Position numbers and translations under genes: made by a program. Positions 58,355-64,000 of a stretch of 64,000 bases of DNA are shown here, one piece after another. The DNA lies in assembly GCA_012845835.1 (NCBI GenBank), contig JABAKD010000104.1:82001-146000 (forward strand). Direction: 5' to 3'. The notes beneath the pieces are model-generated. The model searched no databases. It was not told the origin of the DNA and was given only the letters and a program-made list of their open reading frames with translations. Within the stretch, counting starts at the first letter, position 1; each line of letters begins with the position of its first letter. The stretch is from Undaria pinnatifida (Eukaryota; Sar; Phaeophyceae; Laminariales; Alariaceae).

Positions 58355-60655
58355 GATATAGACTATATATTCAAAAAATATAAATACACTCCAGCTGTGA
58401 GATCGAAGATTTTATCGAAACTCATCTTTGCAAGCTGTGTGTGATACTCCGATCGCGCGTATTACGGGTTGTGTGTCCTCATTAAGGATATAGATCGGCG
58501 ACTCCCCTTGCAACTACAGTGTAGCTACCAGGGTCAACAGGGTGATGTTAGGCGGTCTGTGCGCGGAAACTATAAAACCAGTTTCTGAGGGGGACAAAAT
58601 CTGACAGCTGTGGAAGGAAATGCATCAGTTTATCAAGTGAATCCTGTATGTCGAGTAACCGGTGAGGGAAGGGCAGAGTTTTTATGGGCGTGGAGGCCTG
58701 ATTTTGATCAAAAGGGGGGCGGGAAGGGGGGAGGGGGGGAGGGACGGGTGGGGCAGCTCAGTTTGTGCGTAGAGGCAATATGTCCTTCTTGTGGGGGAGG
58801 GGGGGGGGGGGATGTGTGTGTGGGGGGTGTGTGTGGGGGGGGGGGGAAGGGGGGGGAGGGCTTTAGGTCGCACAGATGTAGGGGTTTGCTGTACGCCTGG
58901 TGCTAGGTCTAGGCGATGGTGCGGGTGGTGGGGAAGGAGGGGACGTGTGGGGCGGGGGGGGGTGGGAATTGCAGCAGCGGCATGGACAACTCTAAAACGA
59001 TAATGGGGTGATATCCAGGGCGTGGAAGTGTTTATTACTCTGGCGGATTTCAGCATTAGGTGAGGCGTTTAAGCAAGAGAGAGCGAGGAAAAAAAAAGGG
59101 GGGGGGGGGGGGGGGGGGGGGTTCAAGAGGTTTAGGTCATATGTATTATTAAAATACACTCCAGCTATGAGATCAAGGATTTGGTCGAAACTCATCTTGG
59201 CAACATTGTGTGTGATGCTCCGATCGCGCGTATTAATCATATATGTAGGGGCTTGCTAAACGCGCGGTGCTGGGTTTGGGCGATCGTGCGGGGTGTGGGT
59301 AATGAGGGGGCGTTAGAGGGGGGGAGGGGGGATGAATGAAAGCTACGTCATGGATGGCTAGAAAGATAATGACGTGATATCAATTGCGTAGAAGCGTTTA
59401 TTACTCTGGCCGATTTCGATTTTAGTGGGGCGTTTGAACGAATTGGGCGGGGAACAAAGGGGGGTGGGGGGGGGGAGGAGGGTGAGATGAGTTGGAGCTG
59501 CGGCATTCATGGCTATAAGGATAATGAGATGATATCAGCTGGCTGGTAGTGTTTACTACTTTGGTAGATTTTGATTTCAGGTGGGGCGTTTGAACAAGAG
59601 GGGGGGGGGGGCATGCCAATATGTGCGCGGAAACTATAAACCCTTAAAGGGGACGAATCTGACGGTTGTAGGAAGAAGACACCCCTTTATAACACCCGCC
59701 TGGTAATGAATATTATTCTAGAAGGTTTGGTGTTACATAGTCTATAGTATGCAACCCAATTTTTAGGTGTAGTAAACAACGTGTTAAAAGCTTCATAATT
59801 TGTTATTGTGCATGGATCGAAAGATACAATATTTCAATCGATAGGTACAACCATGTAGTTACCATTATTTTCTGACATCGCTAATTATAAGAAAGAGATA
59901 AACATTATTGCCAAATACAACAGGCGAGGTGATGTGGTCATCATGCAATGTCGTCGCCATTGAGAACGAAAGGGATAAATGCGAATCGTTAGTGTTTTGA
60001 AAGGAACGCTTAGTGTACGCGCGCTCAATTACGTTACTTCGTTAGTCATACTTCGCTTGGCATAGGTTGGGAGGCGATCATGCAGACGGTATGTACAGAA
60101 TACCCTACGTAATAGGTCGGTAGTGTGGTTTACCGCAAATTTTACATATCTGTTTGTACCTCCTTTTCATATTAGTATTGTCTCACATATACGATATTAC
60201 GCCTGTGATTTTTACCGTGCCGATGTGGGGCTCTGAGGTCGCCAACTCTAAGACAGAGATACATCTTACAAGTACACCAAGCGATATACTCAGTATATAA
60301 CTTGTTCAAACCCAGGCCCCCACGCCCATGCAATCTCCGCCCTCCCCTCACCAGTTATACGATGTACATGGCACGCTTGACGAACTGATGCATTTCCTTC
60401 CACAGAAGATGTCAATTTTTATCCCCTTCAAAAACAGGTTTTATAGTTTCCGCGCACAGACTGATTAACCTCACCCTGTTGACCCTGGTACAAGCTACAC
60501 TGTAGTTCCAAGGGGAGTCGCCGAACTATATCCTCAGTAAGGACACACACCCAGTAATACGCTCGATCGGAGTATCACACACAGCTTGCAAATATGAGTT
60601 TTGACAAAATCTTCGATCTCATAGATAGCTGGAGTGTATAAGTATTTTGAGAATA
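58355..60655. mobile_element. Long-TIR non-autonomous element, copy 2 (about 2.3 kb)
   Basis: The left arm (actccagctgtgagatcgaa at about 58390) and the right arm (reverse complement ending near 60655) are homologous to those of copy 1, including tgtgatactccgatcgcgcg, gtcggcgactcccctt and ggaaactataaaaccagttt. The core at 59790-60290 matches 46610-47100. It is shorter than copy 1 because part of the core duplication and inner arm are missing. Confidence 0.75.
59144..59238 (+). mobile_element. Nested solo fragment of the same TIR family
   Basis: About 95 bp starting tattattaaaatacactcca and ending at gcgcgtattaat sits inside TIR copy 2. It interrupts a sequence that in copy 1 reads ttaggttgcatatatgtagg (46063-46082). 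The insert is bordered by catatg on the left and catatatg on the right, like a duplicated target. Confidence 0.6.
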
Positions 60656-60835
60656 TACAACAAACAAACGGTATGATTAATTATTTGAGTCGGATAGAAA
60701 TTCGCACCACTAACGTGGTACTTCTGAGAGGGTACTGGCTCAATGGTTGAGATGTTATTTAGATGCATTTTGGAACGGGTCTGCGTCTTCCCGGCGGTTC
60801 TATCGTATCGATCAGTTACTATTCTGTGGACATGT

Positions 60836-60992
60836 ATATTATAAAAATGAAAATACACTCCAGCTGCGAGATCGAAGATTTCGTCGAAACTCATCTTTGC
60901 AAGCTGTGTGTGATACTCCGATCGCGCGCATTACGAGTTGTGTGTCCTCATTAAGGATATAGGTCGGCGACTCCCCTTACAACTACAAGTAT
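60836..60992 (+). repeat. Partial third copy of the TIR arm
   Basis: tatattataaaaatgaaaat followed by acactccagctgcgagatcg, then the usual tgtgatactccgatcgcgcg and gtcggcgactccccttacaa. Similarity ends soon after. No opposite arm is visible to the right within the window. Confidence 0.7.
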
Positions 60993-61686
60993 ATTATATT
61001 ACTGACACTGCGAGATTGAGCATCACCGTACATCACTTCTAGGTCTTTCTGCCGGATGTTTTTCCCTTTGAGTCAAGCCATTGGGCGCGACCACTTGCAA
61101 TCGCCCAGGTGGATAAGGTGGGTAAGAGGACCCAGCCTCGGCCAGGAGATCATCGTGGAGGGGGATGGTTGGCCGGCGGCCGGGGTCAGTAGTTCTAGAT
61201 AAGGTTGCGTGCACTCGTGTAGTACGAGATGGAATGTTAATGACTTTTCAACGGTGGTTCTACTTCAGACTATTTTCTTGGGGGGGGGTTGTTGTGTGCT
61301 TCTTGAAATGGTACCCTGTAAAGATGTACCTGGCAGTAGATTTGGGGACGCCATCCGACGAAATTTTTCATTATTATAGTGCGTGCAAAATACGAGTATT
61401 TTTGTGAGAGATTGGGCACATGTTGTGGCCCCCTGTGACTGACCTGAGATAGTAATATCACATACATGTAGTCCCCCTTGCCATGAAACAGCACATAATT
61501 GATCAAGTTGCTGGTTGCTCGGCAGGTAGGGTATCACGGTTGGTGGGATTTACTATCACCACCACCAGGCATTGTTACGGGACTGCGTATGTATGTGGTT
61601 TGTTTTGGGATTTTGTGGGTTTGTGTTATTTTCATGGAAGATGTCAAGTGTGCTGAAAGTTTGTAAGACTCTCGGTAATAATATAT
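60993..61686. other. Spacer, no feature recognised
   Basis: A GC-rich patch at 61070-61190 is followed by AT-richer DNA. No array or protein-like frame was seen. Confidence 0.45.
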
Positions 61687-61797
61687 TTGGTGTTGTTATC
61701 GTTGTTGTTGTTGTTGTTTTTGTTGTTGTTGTGGGTGTTGTTGTTTTTGTTGTTGTTGTGGGTGTTGTTGTTGTTGTTGTCGTCGTCGTTGTTGTTC
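61687..61797. repeat. (GTT)n microsatellite
   Basis: About 110 bp of gttgtt with an internal duplication of a tttttgttgttgttgtgggt segment. It directly precedes dispersed repeat copy 2. The same position in copy 1 (8198) has only a few GTT units. Confidence 0.85.
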
Positions 61798-62118
61798 TCA
61801 CATTAACTCGCATAATCCAGTCCGTGGTCACAGGACAGGTTCCAGTCACTTAGGAGTGAGTGGGAGAATGCCTCAGACAAAATCACATGCATTTAACATA
61901 GATGACGCAATTCATGCCTCCGCCAGAAAAATGTAGAACGTATATTCGGGAGTCAGTGTACGATGTGCTAGGTCCATACTGGTGTACATACGTCGCACTA
62001 CTCGCGCCTGGAAAAAAGACAACTACACCATTTATTTATTTGCTACCCAGAAAAGACTACCACATAGTCTATGTTACACGTGGTACCTATTACTACGCAT
62101 ACGCACGTCAGACACAAG
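61780..62118. repeat. Dispersed repeat, copy 2 (partner at 8198-8540)
   Basis: See copy 1 for the shared blocks. This copy is diverged but collinear, from ctcacattaactcgcataat to gcatacgcacgtcagac. It is followed by an A-rich stretch (62110-62225). Confidence 0.75.
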
Positions 62119-62734
62119 GCAATTGGACAAAATACTTGAAAATAAAGGACAGAAAATAAATAAGAAAAGAAAAGAAAATAAGTCGAAAAAGAGGAGGAAA
62201 AAAGAGAAGAAAGAAAGAATATGCACACATGCCACAAATAGACTAGTCTAACGATTTATGTTGGGTTGACTGGTGATTCATTTGTGGCATGATGTTTGTT
62301 TGCCTGACGCGATAGGTCAGTGCTGACAACCAACCGACATTTTTCTGCCGTCCATTCTATTGGTACACGAGGCATGCATCGTTCCTCGTTCAGCGGACAC
62401 GTCAAACGATACACTTGTTGTACTGATGATCAGATTGATGATGATTTGCAGTGCCCACAACTGGGTTGGGGATATTGAACTTGAGGTTTCGACGTATTTG
62501 GGTGTGTTTTGGATTGCTGACTGATTATATCGGGGGGATGTTTTTCGATAAATAAATAGTGATATTTCGGAGAAGGAATGATGAGGATATATCTTGTACC
62601 TGGTATTTATTTTGTGTTTCGGGTACTTGTTTCAAATATATGCTGATAGAATAGGGAAACATCTGTTTTCGGGATAAGTGTATCAAATGTAGAGACACTA
62701 AAGTCTGGTATCAAGACAGACATACAAACAGGGG
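62119..62734. other. Spacer, A-rich at the left, no feature recognised
   Basis: 62130-62220 is strongly A/G-rich on the plus strand. No gene or array was seen in the remainder. Confidence 0.45.
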
Positions 62735-63216
62735 GAATAACAGATCTAGTACTCTTGCAGCCTACCTGATGTGCAGGATGTTCACGTAATCTACGGAGGT
62801 ATGATTCATGATTCACGGATGTACGAGCATTACAGGATATTTTTGTGTTGGGAATGAGTGCCTTCTTCTATTGGATGGTGGTGTGTTGCCAGAAAATGTC
62901 TACCACCCCGCTGAAAAACATGCCTGCTATGGTGGTATGTTTGGCTTAGTTAGGGTTGATTCCGATGGAATAAGCCCAGTAGACTATATATTTTAGCCTT
63001 ATTTTGGTCCAGTTCTGGTCTGGTTTGTGGTCGCCTTCTGGCCGATCTTGACTGATATGTCTTGATTGTGATAATCTACAGATACACGCCACAATAATAT
63101 TACCTAATGATAATTACCTTGGAATTCTATTTTGTATGGGTCACTGCGCAACCAAGACCCCCTTATTATGAGGTGGGCCAAGCGAGCAAGCTGAACCTGA
63201 GCATGCATGGGTTATC
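62735..63216. repeat. Dispersed repeat, copy 2 (partner at 57296-57612)
   Basis: It begins cagatctagtactcttgcag and ends at atgggttatctc. The extra 165 bp at about 62970-63140 is absent from the partner and could be an insertion here or a deletion there. Confidence 0.7.
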
Positions 63217-64000
63217 TCATTGACACTTCCTTGTTCCTTGCCTCGTATTGTTGTCTCTTCTTTTATGTATTTCAACACCCACCCGTCGATTCTCATATAT
63301 TCGGCGATTAGAATAGCGGGGGATGTGCAATATATTTACATACGTGTTCCTCGCGTGACGTTCTTCCCTGATGAGGTACATTCCCTTTGTTGTCAACCAG
63401 CAGCGGCGAGCTTGTTGTGGTCTCACGTGGTGAGAACGGCCGTCGTTCCAACGAGTCTAGCTTCCATGCAGATTCTCGATTTAGGCTCTTCTTGCGTTTT
63501 GTTCTCTCGCTTTGACATGATATACGTCTTCATTTGGATTGACCTTTTGGCGACCAACGCCCCCCCCCGTTATTCAGTATTTGCGGTAAACCCATAAAAA
63601 CACATGATGACCTATCTATGTACTACATCTATCTATTAGTAGTGTATAATGCTTTGTGAGTTTGAAGTGTTAAGAGCATTTCAGCTCCTCCAACCGTCAC
63701 GCAGCATAAATTCCTAACGTTATTCGGTAACACTCCAACAAAATGTTAAAGTCGGGGGGATGTGCTACACCTGCAGCAACTTGATGGCGTTATGATAGAC
63801 GCCCTCAGCGTCAAAGGAGGGGTGTCCTACATTACTGTGTTTTTCACCATGGATGGAACTAACCCAAACGCTAACTCTAACCCATACTAAACATATTATG
63901 CCGACGACTGCCCCCCAATGACGTCACTGGGGTGCAATGGTTGAAAACACGCAATAATGTGTATCTCTGCAAAGAAAGGAGCCCCCCGGACAGTTTTTTT
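63217..64000. other. Spacer to window end, one unsupported open frame
   Basis: A plus-strand frame at 63220-63597 (125 codons) is hydrophobic and has no motif. I do not call it a gene. The last 100 bases contain a short imperfect taacccaaacgctaactcta stretch but no array. Confidence 0.4.

Noticed and set aside
63220-63597. Plus-strand frame of 125 codons near the right edge
   Set aside because: Hydrophobic, motif-free, and its start lies just after a dispersed repeat. Not supported as a gene.

Overview
This is eukaryotic nuclear DNA. It is intron-rich, repeat-rich and has almost no continuous open reading frames. The best-supported origin is a brown alga (Phaeophyceae, Ectocarpus-like). Three things point there: a secreted, multi-exon parallel beta-helix protein carrying a WSC domain; a Ngaro/DIRS-type tyrosine-recombinase retrotransposon; and, at the left edge, what looks like a GC-rich last exon followed by a long T/G-rich 3' UTR. 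The assignment is an inference from protein architecture and genome style. No species-diagnostic marker was found.

Layout. 1-2340: probable 3' end of a plus-strand gene. 2.5-13 kb: non-coding DNA with minisatellites, a CCCATGGG-rich self-complementary array, a decayed Copia-type fragment, tRNA-derived fragments and a TIR element packed with a TTTTCGACTG motif. 13.1-19.8 kb: a decayed but almost complete Ngaro-like retrotransposon (Gag with CCCH finger, RT, RNase H, tyrosine recombinase) with repeats in the split order A1-B1-A2-B2. 21.4-22.9 kb: a second TIR element, inserted in a dispersed sequence whose empty relative lies at 52.1 kb. 24.7-44.5 kb, minus strand: the one well-supported intact gene. 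I read 23 exons and about 1256 residues: signal peptide, beta-helix module 1, a roughly 375-residue Pro/Ser/Thr-rich linker, beta-helix module 2, a short linker and a WSC domain. 45.3-48.6 kb and 58.4-60.7 kb: two members of a long-TIR non-autonomous family. 56.2 kb: an orphan duplicate of the WSC exon. The remainder is spacer with dispersed repeat pairs.

Functional picture. Only the beta-helix/WSC gene forms a coherent reading. It should encode a secreted extracellular-matrix protein with two pectin-lyase-like folds on an extended, probably O-glycosylated spacer, ending in a WSC carbohydrate-binding domain. The second beta-helix module and its introns match the first in order, size and phase, so the gene arose by internal tandem duplication of about 9-10 kb. 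No tRNA or rRNA gene convincing enough to be called functional, and no CRISPR array, was seen.
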